Shown here piece by piece: positions 49,061-58,965 of a DNA stretch of 64,000 bases (position 1 is its first letter; every line of letters begins with the position of its first letter). Origin of the DNA: Imbricaverruca yamaguchii (lineage: Eukaryota > Arthropoda > Thecostraca > Neoverrucidae); NCBI GenBank assembly GCA_034440575.1, contig JAOTOL010001346.1, positions 47,501 through 111,500 of the forward strand, written 5' to 3'. The translations under genes were made by a program, and so were the position numbers. The notes beneath the pieces are model-generated. The model was not told the origin of the DNA, searched no databases, and was given only the letters and a program-made list of their open reading frames with translations.

Positions 49061-49374
49061 GTGAGTGTCGTTCGTGACTCATACTCTTCTGTTCCGTGAA
49101 GCTATGTCATCAGTCTTTGGAATCTGACCTGCACAATGGCTGAACCCTGACGATGGATTTCATCTGTTTGAGTTTTTTGTTCCATGACATTTTTGGCAAG
49201 CTACAAAGTATCCTGCATTTATTTATTTCTTCACGTTTTGATTCGGTAAGGTTCAGAGTTCAAATAGTACCTACTTACCAGCGGGTAAGCTTTTAACACA
49301 GTTGCAGAGCAGGCAGGGGAACATGCAGTGAAATAAGTGCCCCCACCGCGGGTGTTGCTTTCTAGTTACACAAT

Positions 49375-49510
49375 GCATGAAGGCAATGGGCAGGCCGAAA
49401 TTGATTGGGGGCGTACATTCCATTGGGTCTCATAATAAGAGTTCAAATTATTCGTGGGTGGATGGGCAAAGCCACCATTGAGGGGGCACCTGCCCCTTCA
49501 AAAACATATG
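49375..49510 (+). repeat. Copy of a dispersed non-coding repeat family
   Basis: GGCCGAAATTGATTGGGGG, CATTCCAT, CCACCATTGAGGGGGCAC and GCCCCTTCAAAAA occur in the same order as at 6100-6233. More diverged copies lie at 11031-11136, 62870-62947 and, inverted, 16088-16210. No ends or target duplications are clear, so the class is unknown. Confidence 0.65.
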
Positions 49511-49896
49511 TAACCACACCACTGGCCCCCACTCGTATACGAAAATCAAGCATGAAGTATGAATATATCCATATGCATATCTTCATAAACGCGTATATGA
49601 CAGGCGCGGATAAAAGAGGGGGCACTGGGTCATACGCCACCTCCCCCATGGATAGGTGTCTCCACTTCGGCGGGCAAAATTCGTCCCCCTCGTCCATCAG
49701 TGGCCATCACTCCCATATACCATATGCAAGAACAATGTTCACCGAGTTTATGTTCTGGCCATCGCTTCCATTTACCTATGACACGAACAAAGTTCACGGA
49801 GCTCACATTTTCATCATAAAATGCAAGGCCACGCAAGAGGGACAGAAAGATCAGGGCTGTGATGCTGCAAGCGTTCTCTGTCAAAACTGGTCCGAA

Positions 49897-50125
49897 CAGG
49901 GGTGGATCCAGGAATTTTCATGTGGGACAAGGGGCACATGTTTCTGAAGGAACGTCATTTCCTGGGAGAGGTGACTTCAGCGTGAAAAAAAAAATCGTTG
50001 TGCGAGGAGATAGCGTGTGTCCAATCATATTCGGCAAGCAAAGGGGTGTCTTCTCGGCCAAGGGGAAGCGAACAATCAATTGGGGCGGAGGGCATGCCCC
50101 CGTGGTTCCCCTGTATCCGCCCCTG
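49897..50125. mobile_element. hAT-type MITE in the last intron
   Basis: A 229-bp non-coding element with inverted ends CAGGGGTGGATCCAGG and (inverted) CAGGGGCGGATACAGG. Flanking 8-mers GGTCCGAA (49889-49896) and GATCTGAA (50126-50133) agree at six of eight positions, as expected for an aged hAT target duplication. It lies about 130 bp upstream of the first usable acceptor of the final exon. The apparent ATG at 50133 sits in the right-hand duplication and is therefore very unlikely to be a real start. Confidence 0.75.
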
Positions 50126-50256
50126 GATCTGAATGGTTTTCGTATTGGTTTATTGCAACAATGAGCTGGTCACAACTTTGGAACATCACAGAAAGGGCGT
50201 CCGGGGAACTGACAGCCCGGAGCAAATGCGCTCATGTCAGCATTGCGAGGCCCCAG

Positions 50257-52946
50257 GTCCCAATTCCATTGCCCGGCTTGAAGTTTCGGTTGACAGAGGT
50301 GCCACTCCGTCAGGTCCTGGCGCGCTGGCGGCTCCAATTGTCGGCAGCTGGCTGTCTGTGTCGTGCTGGTGGGGACAGTCGCCGCTGCTGGAGGCGGCGC
50401 TGCTGACGGTGCCGTCGGCCGGCGGTGTCGAGCAGCGGCTGACAGCCGCGCTGGCCCGCCTCCACCCTGCCGGCGGCCATCTGCCGCGGCACTCTGCCGG
50501 CAGACTGGCCATCTGGCTGACACAGCCAGAGCTGCCGCGGCTGTTCTGCGCCGCCGGCCTCGGCCCGGCAGAGATGAGCCGTTGGCTGCTGCACGAGCCG
50601 CAGCAGCAGGTGATCGGCACGCTGCTGGTCCCTGTCGAGGACGCCATCGAGTCGGCAGCGGCGGCCGCTGTTAACTCAGGTGGTCGTCGGACCGATGATA
50701 ATGCGCGGCGCCGACCAATGCTGTGCTCTGGTGACAGTACAAACGATAAGCCAGCAACGAGTCCGATGGCCAGATCCAGGGAGGAGCAGATGGCTTACTC
50801 GGTGGCGGACCCGAAGGCGCCAACCGTGGAGGATGCGGCTGGTGATGTTGTGCTCAAAGTGACGGATACCTCCGTCATCGAGACTCCGTACAGTCAGTTC
50901 GCTGTGGGCTGGGGAGCGGCAACTAAAAGTGATAACACGTGCGCTACGTACGGTATTCACAACATCATAAACAGCAGACTGAACGTGAATGCGAAGGTGT
51001 TCACGCCAGCATGTTCCGACCCGTGCATGTTTTCCCCGAATGAAGATGTGCATTCGGGGGCAACTCGCCTCCTCGCCAGCAGGGCTGCAATCGAATCAAA
51101 TACCGCCTACGACACGTACGAGACGAGGCAGTGGTGTCTGGCTGGCGACGAGCACGCCGACCTGCGCGACAATACGCTCTCAGTGGACACACCGAGCTCG
51201 GCGTCACCGGGCGCCGGTGGTGTCGTCGATGCCATCGCGGCGTTCGACTCCGAAACGGAGCTGGGCGAGCATCTGGTGGAGGTGCTACGTCCTCTGGAGC
51301 CGGTCGCTGCCGGCGCCGACCACCTTTGTCAGCTGCGCAACTCAAGCATGCGGCCAGTCGACTCTGAGGTGGACATCGGCCAGGTGCTGGACGAGCAGAG
51401 TGGATACGTCTCGTTTGGCGGGACTGGAACGGTGCCGGCCAACCGCGGCTACCAGTCGCTGCCGCTGCACGAGGTCGACTCGGAGACGGAGCTGGGCCTG
51501 GCACTGCCGCTCACCGACACCAACCGGCACCTGGACGTTGCCCACCACCGCCAAGTGCGCATCTACGACTCGGAGGTGGATATGGAGTCGCTGATCACGT
51601 CCCTGCATGGCGTCGACTCCGAGTCGGAGATGGCCGAGCGGCTGCGGCGGCTGGAGACCTGGCCTCGCACGGCCACGCCTGCCACACCGCCCGACTCACC
51701 GGCGGCCCAGTCGTCCGACTCGGAACTGGGCGTCGGCTCAGTGTGGCCGACGGAAGACCGACAGCAGCCGAGCGGCGAGCGGCAGGGCGCTGCAGACAGC
51801 GCCCGCTCCAGCAGCATGTCCCAGCTGCCGGCCGGGCCGGTGCCGGTCGACTCCGAAACCGAGATGGGAGTCGTGCTCGACATGTTCGCGCAGGGCATGC
51901 TCTCGTCGCGCTACTTCGCCGGCGTCGATCTGACAGACGACAGTGGAACTGAACTGCATCGGCTGACCTCGTCCGACTCGGATGTCAACATCTGCTTGCC
52001 CGGCTCTCACGAAGACGATGGCGCGCAAGAGGCCAGCACAACTGGAGACAACTCTCACCGGCTGGTTGAGAGTGACGCCCAGAAGGCAGCGGTCAGCGCC
52101 GCTCTGCTGGCACGCTCGGCTCCGGCAACAGAAGAACGGTCGACCGAAATGTACGACGCGTCCAAGAGTCTTTCCAAGAAGATAATCCGGAAGGCGCTGC
52201 TCCTGCTGGGCGACGCCACGTCTCGCTACTCGCTGGTCAGGAAGGGCAGCAGTCCGTTCGGCGCGACTGCGGGCCTGGACGGTGCCCAACTGGAGCGCGA
52301 GTGGCCGGTCGACGCCGACGAGTCGGTGTCGACCGGCGCCTGCCGACCGGACGCTGTCATCCCGGAGGTGAGCGTGACAACGTGCGACGGCTCGATGGTG
52401 ATGTTGTTCCCGTCACGGCCGGCCGACACGGTCGAGCGCTACGAGACTGACGAGCGATTGGTGGTAGAGCTGCAGCGGCGGCCGCGGGTGGCCGAGTCGC
52501 GCGGCTTCCAGCCGGTGGCCGAGATGTGCGGCAGCGTGTCGCAGCAGGAGGTGGGCGGCAGTGTGACGCAGCGGGAGGTGGGTGCCGCGCGCCGCCTGCT
52601 GGCCAGCCGCTGCGCTGACGCAGCCGCGCGCCGTCAGCGCAGCCAGTCGCCGCGCCAGCACGCTTCAGACGAGACCGGCCTGCGCGTCATCTACCGCGCC
52701 GAGGGCGCCGAGCCGTGGAACCCCGTCTCGCCCGTGGGTCTGTCCGGTGTAGCGCTGGCGCCGGCCGACCCAGAGCTGGCCGCCGTGCGCTGGCGCAAGA
52801 ACTCGCGCGGCGAGGACGGCGACGCAGATGCGTGGTCGGCCGGTGAGGCGACCACGCCCCCGCCAGCTGAGAGTCAGTCGCAGACGGAGCTCAGCAAAAA
52901 CAAGGCGTCGCCACCGCCGGCCGTCAGCGCCAACTCGTGGTGCTGA
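50257..52946 (+). CDS. Terminal coding exon; nine DSE-type motifs
   Basis: An open, strongly GC-biased stretch of about 895 codons ending at TGA 52944-52946. The start given is the first phase-compatible acceptor (two bases complete the codon left open at 49060). 50299 or 50314 are alternatives. The first part is compact and helix-prone (SVSCWWGQSPLLEAALL, then ARLHPAGGHL and IGTLLVPVEDAIE). The middle has nine motifs D-S-[E/D/G]-x-[E/D/N]-[L/M/I] at 51246, 51360, 51477, 51567, 51615, 51717, 51849, 51939 and 51975, 12-44 residues apart, in acidic surroundings that suit CK2-type phosphorylation. A basic stretch SKKIIRKALLLLGD follows near 52165. The tail is Ala/Arg/Gln-rich and probably disordered. 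I do not recognise the family. It is joined to 47502-49060 by phase and composition. Confidence 0.82.
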
Positions 52947-53319
52947 GCCACGCTGGGCACTGTCACGGCAGCGGTATGGCGGCGACACATGGCCGTCATG
53001 TGCACTTCCGCACCGGTGCGCTAAATTGTCCTGAGCAGTGTTAGTTGTAAAAATTGTTCCATACTATGCAAAATCACAGACTAAGCCAGAATGCCGTTCG
53101 TCGATAGCAAGGTTTACTGACGGTTAAGCCAGATTCGCTTAACAGAGGGGTAGTTTTGTCTGCCAGTCTGTCCTTGTCAATGCGATCGTTGCAGAAGCCA
53201 GCTACTGATCGTTCTACACACATGCTTCCTGGGTCTGAAAAGAACTTCTTGAAGAAGGCGCGTGCACTTGCTTTGGTGTGAACAGCGGTGCCAATGAACA
53301 ATGCATACGTGATGACGTC

Positions 53320-53325
53320 AATAAA
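53320..53325 (+). terminator. Candidate polyadenylation signal
   Basis: AATAAA about 375 bp after the stop codon at 52946, followed some 20-30 bp later by a GT-rich stretch (GATTGTGTGGCTTGG). It is the first AATAAA downstream of the stop that I found. Confidence 0.45.
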
Positions 53326-53935
53326 GCGATCAACGGATCTGAATGCCGAAATGATTGTGTGGCTTGGAAATTTTCAACCTAGTAGATGCAAGGGAACGTA
53401 GTGTATAGGGTACCCTTTCACACCACCTTAAGGCAATCAGCACTACTCCGTTTGGCATTTTACACATCATCTGGAGCCGCCTCTTGCGCTTGTCTTATAT
53501 TTAGCGCCACTGACATCCCATCTGGCGCCAGATGTGGTGTGCGCTGTGGAGCCACAACCTCCACTCTCACGCAACGGAAATACTTCGGCTGGTATGTACA
53601 TACTCTATCTCCCGAACCAATCGACTCATCTAAATTGTTATCGATAGCCAAGGAAGAGATCACCTGAATGTGCAATATTGGTCAACCTGGTCATATTAGA
53701 CGTCCCATATGTCACTATTGGTCACCATATGTCTTTAATGTCACATGCCAAGTATGTTCAATCAATGTTGACTTTTTGTAAAGTACCCTTTTAGTAAACG
53801 AAACGCGTAGCACAATATCCTGTGCCGTCTAATGCATTGACTCAGATGTCTGATTCGATTCAGGCAGACGGATCAGGAAATGCAGTTCAGACTATACCGA
53901 GTCGTCTACAAGCTATGCCAAGTGGTATTCCGCCC
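53326..53935. other. Intergenic, nothing recognised
   Basis: Unique DNA between the host gene and a SINE. A plus-strand frame at 53386-53667 has no recognisable motif. Confidence 0.4.
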
Positions 53936-53937
53936 CA

Positions 53938-54228
53938 GTAGCACGGTCGGCTAAAGCGCTGGCTTGCACCGGTCTCCCTGTCCTGGTAAAACATGGTTCA
54001 AGTCGCTTCACGCGCTCACGTTTCACCTTCGGCCGGGAGATTCAGTTTGCAACTGGCCATATAAGGACGGGGGCAAGCCACCATGGTCAATGCACCGTGT
54101 CGGTGCATTGACGACACGTGAACTATCGGTCAAAACTCTGCCGTTAAACTGGAATTCATGGATTGGGTGCAACCTGGGTTCACGCAACAAGCTCCGCTTA
54201 GCAACATAACCCTGGTTCACAAAGCGAC
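53938..54228 (+). mobile_element. tRNA-derived SINE
   Basis: The head carries an A-box-like CGGCTAAAGCGCTGG near 53948 and a B-box GGTTCAAGTC near 53994, about 45 bp apart, as in tRNA genes, but I cannot fold it into an intact tRNA. The body extends about 230 bp further and holds a perfect stem GTCAATGCACC-GTGTC-GGTGCATTGAC (54086-54112). The 3' end and poly-A or simple tail are unclear, and no target duplication was identified. Confidence 0.55.
54086..54112 (+). repeat. Perfect 11-bp hairpin in the SINE body
   Basis: GTCAATGCACC and GGTGCATTGAC are perfectly complementary around the loop GTGTC. Confidence 0.9.
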
Positions 54229-54996
54229 GACTGCAAGAATTCTAGCTAAATTTATAAAGGCAAAAATATTAATTAATTTAATTTTCATTTCTCCGCGTGG
54301 TCGATAAGGCTCAGAGCTACATTTTTAGAACCCATCTCAGCGAATGAGATAAAGGACGATTATAAAAAGTAACCAAATGCTCATATTAAGTAAAATATAA
54401 TAACAAATTGGTGCAATATATTTCGAGCATAGCCCTCTTTCAAAAACAGAATATATTCACGGGGACAATTTGCGCACGTTATTTATAGCATGTACCTCGC
54501 ACATGCCTTATGTATCAGGCCGTCTACCAATATTGACGAAAGGGTTTTAATCATCACCTAAATCCAAGTATCGGCTATATTTAAATACCAACACAATAAT
54601 AGACATTGCAACAAGTGCATATGATGCAACCCTAACCGAGGAATAATGTTCGTGGCGTCCCTAAACACCTTCCCAATATATCTTTCATATGCATCAATAG
54701 GCACATATATATCCATGATACGTCATCGTCTACTGCACTCGAAGTGTTCGCGTGTGTGGCTGAGCAAGTGAGTGAATAAGTCAGTGAGTGGGTGAATGAA
54801 TTCCTGGATTAATGATGAGTGAGTGATTGTGCCAGTGGGTGATTACGGAGTGAATAAGTCGGCGAGTGCAGGTGACGTATGCAGTGTCATGCTGTGTAGG
54901 GAACTGGTTTGATGAGGGGGCCATGAAGCTACCACTGTGCTTAGGGGTGGCTTTTGGTTCCTGGTTTCAATGGACTCTGAAATGTGTAGTTCTAGC
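54229..54996. other. AT-rich intergenic, nothing recognised
   Basis: No gene. The tract GAGTGAATAAGTCAGTGAGT near 54770-54860 is a degenerate GAGTGA-type simple repeat. Confidence 0.45.
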
Positions 54997-55004
54997 ATGT
55001 GCAG

Positions 55005-55294
55005 TAGGGTGTGTCACCTGAACGGTTTTTCTTATGCATAGTGAAATTATCGTGCAGATCACCTAAAAATACCTGTGGTCGAAACCAAATCGAAATCAAA
55101 CAATAAACAAAATATGCGACAGGCCGATAAAGAAACAAATTTGCCGGGCGCCCGGCGTTGAAGTCTCCAGTGATGGCGCTCCGTTGTGATTGGCATCTAA
55201 CACCACGCGTCGGCCGCCGTCGGAGCGCCGTCGCGGCGCTGTGACGAAAAAGGCGGCAGTCTGTGCTGTGGATGACTTATGAATGGATTCTGGT
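55005..55294 (+). repeat. Left terminal inverted repeat of the hAT-like element
   Basis: It matches the inverse of 58419-58719 base for base over long runs, including GATTTCGATTTGGTTTCGAC (inverse), GCCGGGCGCCCGGC (a palindrome) and CTAACACCACGCGT. The outer 13 bp are identical, then about 25 bp have diverged. That pattern suggests the conserved outer tip and the inner repeat are both functional or copy-corrected. Confidence 0.88.
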
Positions 55295-55799
55295 AATTCA
55301 AAAACAGATCAGGGGAGCCGGAATATATCTGATTGTAAAGATTAAACTTACTGAAGGACTGATCGCTCCACTTTCCTTTGTCTGTGCTCTACCTTTCACA
55401 GTGCTATGAATCATCATTCGAATAAATTGCGTACGCACTAACGACACAAAATAGCTTCGCATGCCATACATCCCTGTTTTATTAGTCAATCCAAGTCTCC
55501 TGTTCCTTTTCGTTACTCAAGTTTCAAGGGAAAATGGGATTGTTCTGCAGTATGGACAACCTATTAACGAGGGCGACACGAGCCGGCGGCGATCGTCGCA
55601 TGGCGCGGGGGAGGGGCTGGGATGGGGCGGGAGACGGCCGGCGCACGGTGAGGGTAGAGAACACAAAGAGCGAGACAGGGCAGGGGAGGGGAGGGGAGGG
55701 CCGCCGAGACAAGGCAGTCGGCGGCGGAGACCCGGCGGGACGGCCCGAAAAAGAGTGGTTTGGTGTCTGCAAGTTGTGCCCACTGCCTGTGAAGTGTGA

Positions 55800-56417
55800 T
55801 ATTACCTGCGTCGGTGTGATCGGGGTAAGAATTCGAACCTGAAGACCCGCGCTTCCACCAAAGGGCTTTTGGTTCCTTCTGAACTAAAAACAAACCGACT
55901 GCCCACGAGAATTGACGTTCTGAATTACTTGAGTAAAGTGAATAGAGACTCATGCGTTGCGAACAAAAGGTGGAAAGAGAGGCTAGCACCCCATATAAAG
56001 TTTGTTGCGGAAAGTGTGATGAAAATGTGGTGCTGCGAAGGAATACCAATTGTTGGGAGGGTCCGAGTCGAACATATGGTTCGAGAACGCCGCGATCGCT
56101 ACTTGCGATACATGAAAACTGCTGGAAAGAAGTCGGCATCACCAGGTGTACGTCCGTCCGGTGATGAGTGGTTTGGAAAATTGTTTGATATAGCCCGCTG
56201 CAAATGTGCTGATATCGATAGCTGCAAATGTGCGATGGCCGACAAAGTGCCACGAATGGAGTTTCCCTTTGTCCAAGACCAGAGAGGACCTTGCCAAATG
56301 CAAATCGGCACCGCAGATATCCGCGAAACCACTCTTCGACGCGCCATGGACGAAAGGAGGCGTCTGACCGCCGAGTCACATTACCACAACCGGGACCTTC
56401 TGGAATGGCCCAGCTAG
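55800..56417 (+). pseudogene. hAT-like transposase, N-terminal segment
   Basis: This frame is open from a stop at 55797-55799 to TAG at 56415-56417, with no ATG until residue-level position VMKMW, so the true start must come from an upstream exon or has been lost. It encodes LLVPSELKTNRLPTR, then EWFGKLFDIARCKC...SCKC (four cysteines, C-x-C-x5-C-x-C, probably zinc-binding), then a basic helical tail. From memory, this layout (LFDI-C-K-C, DQR, IG-x-x-D) is shared by unnamed proteins predicted in many invertebrate genomes; I cannot verify that here. The coding continues in another frame after about 56340-56415. Confidence 0.6.
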
Positions 56418-57274
56418 ATTCTAATTCAGACCAAGATTCCGCCACAGATTCATCATCGCTCACATCTGTAGTCAATGAGTCAGAGTATATGGTGAACATT
56501 AACACAGACGAACTGCTAAATACGACTCTAGCAGCAGATCGGTACGGAGTGTCTAATCGTGCGTGTGCTGCGATCATAAACGGTTTCCAAGTGGACATTG
56601 GTCGTATCACTTCTGACGATATGGACTGCATAGTGGATAGCAAAAAAGTATGGCGAGCAAGGGATCGGATTAGAAGAGAGGTAGTAGCCCAGAGCCACGA
56701 GGATCATGCAGGTCGTGTATCTGGTCTCTACTTTGACGGTAGAAAAGACGACACGCTTATGACAGCCAGTTCAAAGAAGACGGAAGAGCACATTGTGGTT
56801 GTATCCGAGCCAGACAGTGCATATTTAGGACATTTTACCCCACAGACTGGGAAAGCGGAGGGCACTTTTCAGGACCTGAACGCCGTGGCATATGAGTTTG
56901 GTGCTGATCTTTCTGTGCTTGGCTGTGACGGCACGAGAGTTAATACTGGCCAAAAAGGTGGTGTTATCCGTTTGTTTGAGCTCGGACAAAAACGCCCCGT
57001 CCACTGGTTTGTGTGCCAACTTCATGCAAATGAACTTAATCTTCGTGCAGTATTTAGCCAGTTAGATGGAGTCACAACAGGACCTAAGTCGTTTAGTGGG
57101 CTGATTGGCCGGGCTGCTGCAGGCGCAGTAGAAACCTTGCCAGTGATCGATTTTGAGCCAATCGATGGCGGAAATGTTTCAGAAATGACGCAGGAGATTC
57201 TCAGTGACCTAAGTTCAGATCAGGCTATTTTGTACAGTCTGGCGCGTAGTGTCCAGACTGTACATCTCAGATAG
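56400..57274 (+). pseudogene. hAT-like transposase, catalytic segment
   Basis: The frame holding this segment is open from 56228, but the first part is a shadow of the N-terminal segment. The real coding resumes near SNSDQDSATDSSS at about 56420. It contains YFDGRKDDT (first Asp, codon at 56735), LGCDGTRVNTG (second Asp, 56927) and VHWFVCQLHANEL (C-x2-H, His at 57023). In hAT enzymes the order is D, D, then C/D-x2-H, as seen here; Asp-Asp spacing is 64 residues, close to that in Hermes. The frame ends at 57274 by a second frameshift (near 57249-57270). Confidence 0.7.
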
Positions 57275-58016
57275 AACTGCGAAAATTAAAATCGGTCCAC
57301 TAAATCACTCCAGGTGGCTGACTCTGGCGGCGCGAATTCTCCGGCTCTACATATCAACCGAACAGCCATCAGACAGTCTGAGAATGCTAGCGGAGTTCAT
57401 CGTGTACCACTATACTCCCATGTGGTTCTGCATCAAGAAGAACTGGAAATGTTCTGACGGTCCTGGCAATGCGTTGCACAGCGTGCAACTTCTCAAAAGT
57501 GTGCGACCTGAGATAGCGGCCATGGTGCAGCCGGTAATACAGCGCAACAGCTACTGTTGTCACCCTGAGGCAGTACTGCTAGCAAGGGCAGCGGGCCAAG
57601 ATCAAGCCACACGGGAAAGGGCGGTCACTCAAATCCAGCAGTGTCGCAGAACTCAAGTCGATAGTGATACTGACGAAGTGCGGAAGTTCAAGCTTCCAAA
57701 AGTGAATATGGGGGCAAACATCATCATGGAGCTGATTGATTGGTGTAATGAGGCGATAACCGAGCCGCCCTTGACGCAACAACTGTCCGATGATGACTTA
57801 CTAGACATCATCGCGAGTCCTCTCGAAGTACCGCCATACCCCGTGCACAGTCAGACGGTGGAACGGATGGTGAAAGTGGTGACCGAGGCGTCTTTGAAGG
57901 TAACTGGTGAAGAGGCCCGCCACGGTTACATTGTGGCGAAGTTGAAACACAGGTCAGCAATGCCAGTGCTCAGCAGCAAAAAGGATTTCATGTCGGGTTT
58001 TCTGTCGAGTATGTAG
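57249..58016 (+). pseudogene. hAT-like transposase, C-terminal segment
   Basis: Continues the protein in a third frame after the overlap at 57249-57274. It opens with LNHSRWLTLAARILRLY, comparable in place to the T-R-W motif of hAT enzymes. An all-helical region with MWFCIKK and RNSYCCHPE follows, then YPVHSQTVERMVKVVTEAS, where the E of VER (codon at 57861) is the likely third catalytic residue at the entrance to the C-terminal dimerisation region. The segment ends GFLSSM at TAG 58014-58016. AATAAA at 58380 could serve as its polyadenylation signal. Confidence 0.68.
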
Positions 58017-58418
58017 ACAAGTAGTACAGTTATAAAATGATAGTTCGTACAAAAAAATGTGGCCGCTCGTACAACAGGTGACGTCGTTGTATGCCCGCCT
58101 CCTTCGGTTGTAGTGGAACGGAGCATGATGCCGATTTCGCCTGGTCTATTTGTCATAACAATAAGATATCAAGTGTCTCAGAATGATTTAATTGGTCTTC
58201 GATGTAAACAGACGAGGAATTTTGAAGATGTTCAAGCTTTCAAAAGTGAAATTATACGTCGATAGATCTACTGACTGAAAATGGAACGAACAAGCGACGT
58301 AAAGTGAACCTTTCTTTCATGCGTCAGATATCCAAACAACTTATTAAGCGACTGGTGCTTATCAAAAGCCTTTTACCCCAATAAACACTTTCATTGAGTT
58401 TTATTAATGAGCTTCATC

Positions 58419-58719
58419 ACCAGAATCCATTCATCAGTCATCCACAGCACTGACTGCCGCCTTTTTCGTCACAGCGCCGCGGCGGCGCTCCGACGGTGGC
58501 CGGACGCGTGGTGTTAGATGCCAATCGCAACGGAGCGCCATCACTGGAGACTTCAACGCCGGGCGCCCGGCAAATTTGTTTCTTTATCGGCCTGTCGCAT
58601 ATTTTGTTTATTGTTTGATTTCGATTTGGTTTCGACCACAGTTTTTTTAGGTGATCTGCACGATAATTTCACTAAGCAAAGTGCAATTTCCCAAAAAAGG
58701 TCCTTCGTGACACACCCTA
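58419..58719 (-). repeat. Right terminal inverted repeat of the hAT-like element
   Basis: Inverse of 55005-55294. It differs by a few substitutions and one or two small indels, and by a replaced ~25-bp patch just inside the 13-bp tip. Confidence 0.88.
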
Positions 58720-58727
58720 ATGTGCAG

Positions 58728-58965
58728 TCTTTACAAATCCATAAGATTGTGATGCTGAGCGTTGGTGGGGTGATAGTGTTTTCTGGGTAATTTGTGGCGA
58801 AATGCTCTCCAGAAGGGGTGTTTCTTCGTTTTATTCTTTGCGTATTTTTCAAAATAAAAGAATATCCCTCTTGGAGAGTATTTCGCCATAGATCCACCCG
58901 AAAACGCCATCGAAGTGATCGAACTTCAGCAACGCTCAGTATCACAATTTTACGGATTTGTAAAG
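58728..58965. mobile_element. Foldback element with ~110-bp imperfect arms
   Basis: The left arm reads TCTTTACAAATCCATAAGAT, TGTGATGCTGAGCGTTG and, further in, GGCGAAATGCTCTCC. The right arm is the inverse with scattered changes (ACAAATCCGTAAAATTGTGA, GGCGAAATACTCTCC). The two arms make nearly the whole 238 bp. Similarity may continue past the left edge across the 3.7-kb insertion (AGTTCT on both sides), meaning that the larger element landed in this arm. Confidence 0.8.

Larger units (their letters stand above)
49061..50256. other. Last intron, carrying two transposon-derived repeats
   Basis: Starts GTGAGTGTCG at 49061. It holds a dispersed repeat copy (49375-49510) and the hAT-type MITE (49897-50125). 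The acceptor is not certain: of the AG dinucleotides after the last in-frame stop (TGA 50130-50132), the first that restores the frame is CCCCAG|GTCC at 50256/50257. AGAG|GTGC (50299) and CGTCAG|GTCC (50314) also fit. Confidence 0.6.
55005..58719 (+). mobile_element. Complete-ended hAT-like DNA transposon, 3.7 kb
   Basis: Termini are TAGGGTGTGTCAC and its perfect inverse GTGACACACCCTA. They are flanked by identical 8-mers ATGTGCAG at 54997-55004 and 58720-58727. TAGGG fits the hAT terminal consensus (Y-A-R-N-G), and eight bases is the hAT duplication size. Inverted repeats are long, about 290 bp on the left and 300 bp on the right, and nearly identical outside the first 45 bp, so the copy is fairly young. 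The interior carries one transposase-like gene on the plus strand, broken by two frameshifts. It sits inside an older foldback element (58728-58965). Confidence 0.88.

Noticed and set aside
50133..50256. N-terminal extension of the last exon starting at ATG 50133
   Set aside because: The ATG lies in the target duplication of a MITE directly after a stop codon, and the preceding exon ends at a strong donor that needs an acceptor downstream.
55825..55865. tRNA-like B-box on the minus strand (GGTTCGAATTC)
   Set aside because: The plus strand here is in the open transposase frame (LKTRASTKGLLVPSEL), and no A-box lies at the right distance.
55564..56643. 359-residue minus-strand frame opposite the transposase
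   Set aside because: It is antisense to the transposase segment that has recognisable catalytic motifs, and shows none of its own.
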